From: Candidatus Methylomirabilis sp.
GTDB taxonomy: Bacteria; DYJV01
Direction: 5' to 3'
Assembly (NCBI GenBank): GCA_020722945.1
Contig: DYJV01000058.1
Coordinates: forward strand, 1-15,111
DNA: 15,111 bases
Part shown: positions 14,984 to 15,111 of the stretch, one piece after another
Layout of the letters: each line of letters opens with the position of its first letter
Position numbering within the stretch: the first letter of the stretch is position 1
Notes under the pieces: model-generated
The model's input: only the letters and a program-made list of their open reading frames with translations
The model's database searches: none
Told to the model about the DNA's origin: nothing
Translations under genes and position numbers: made by a program

Positions 14984-15069
14984 AGATAAACCAAAAATAG
15001 CAGGTTTACGGATTAAAACTAAAGTCTGAAAGAAAAACAAAGATAGAAAGAGAGAGACAAGAATATAAC

Positions 15070-15108
15070 CACCCCGTCACCTAACGGTGCCACCCCTCCA
15101 TAGAGGGG
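15070..15108. repeat. Repeat-like pair of small GC-rich hairpins at the window edge
   Basis: In an otherwise AT-rich region, CACC-TAAC-GGTG (15078-15089) and CCCCTC-CATA-GAGGGG (15093-15108) form two adjacent perfect hairpins, preceded by CACCCCGT. There is no T run after the second, so it is not a typical intrinsic terminator. From memory, CACCCCGTC...CACCCCTCC...GAGGGGAAT strings recur between genes in many bacteria, which suggests a REP-like or small mobile repeat. The element may continue beyond the window. Confidence 0.5.
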
Positions 15109-15111
15109 AAT

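Overview
The window is about 15 kb of AT-rich bacterial DNA with tight gene packing. It encodes a TonB-dependent outer membrane receptor, a NifA-type activator, an NtrC-type regulator and MSHA-type pseudopilins. Together these point to a Gram-negative, probably anaerobic or microaerophilic bacterium. The low GC content and gene mix remind me of Deferribacterota (Calditerrivibrio or Deferribacter relatives), but this is inference and no marker gene here settles it.

Left part, all on the minus strand: a NifA-like sigma-54 activator (32-1534) stands alone after a 292-base gap. To its right is a compact operon read leftward from about 10146 to 1827. In order of transcription it holds: a 958-residue fusion of a PIG-L deacetylase, a coiled coil and two family 2 glycosyltransferases; a secreted substrate-binding protein without its ABC transporter; a membrane histidine kinase; an NtrC-family response regulator; and a TonB-dependent receptor. 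Neighbouring genes overlap by 17 and 4 bases, are 15 bases apart, or abut directly, which implies co-transcription and translational coupling. The last four genes look like a complete sensing and uptake unit: a periplasmic ligand binder, a sensor, a sigma-54 activator and an outer membrane channel.

Middle part, plus strand: panB, panC and panD (10352-12368) encode pantothenate synthesis. Their leader has a promoter, a small stem-loop with two bulged adenosines that resembles the pan RNA motif, and a strong intrinsic terminator ending just before the panB ribosome binding site. One strand of the stem-loop can also pair with the terminator, so the leader looks like a transcription-attenuation switch.

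Right part: a 425-base gap (12369-12793) carries degenerate dispersed-repeat sequence and ends in a good sigma-70 promoter. This drives four overlapping or closely spaced pseudopilin genes in the order mshC, mshD, mshO, mshP, matching the known MSHA minor-pilin order. The window ends in a repeat-like pair of small hairpins.

The strongest candidates for something little described are the pan leader switch and the glycosyltransferase/sensor/TonB-receptor operon.
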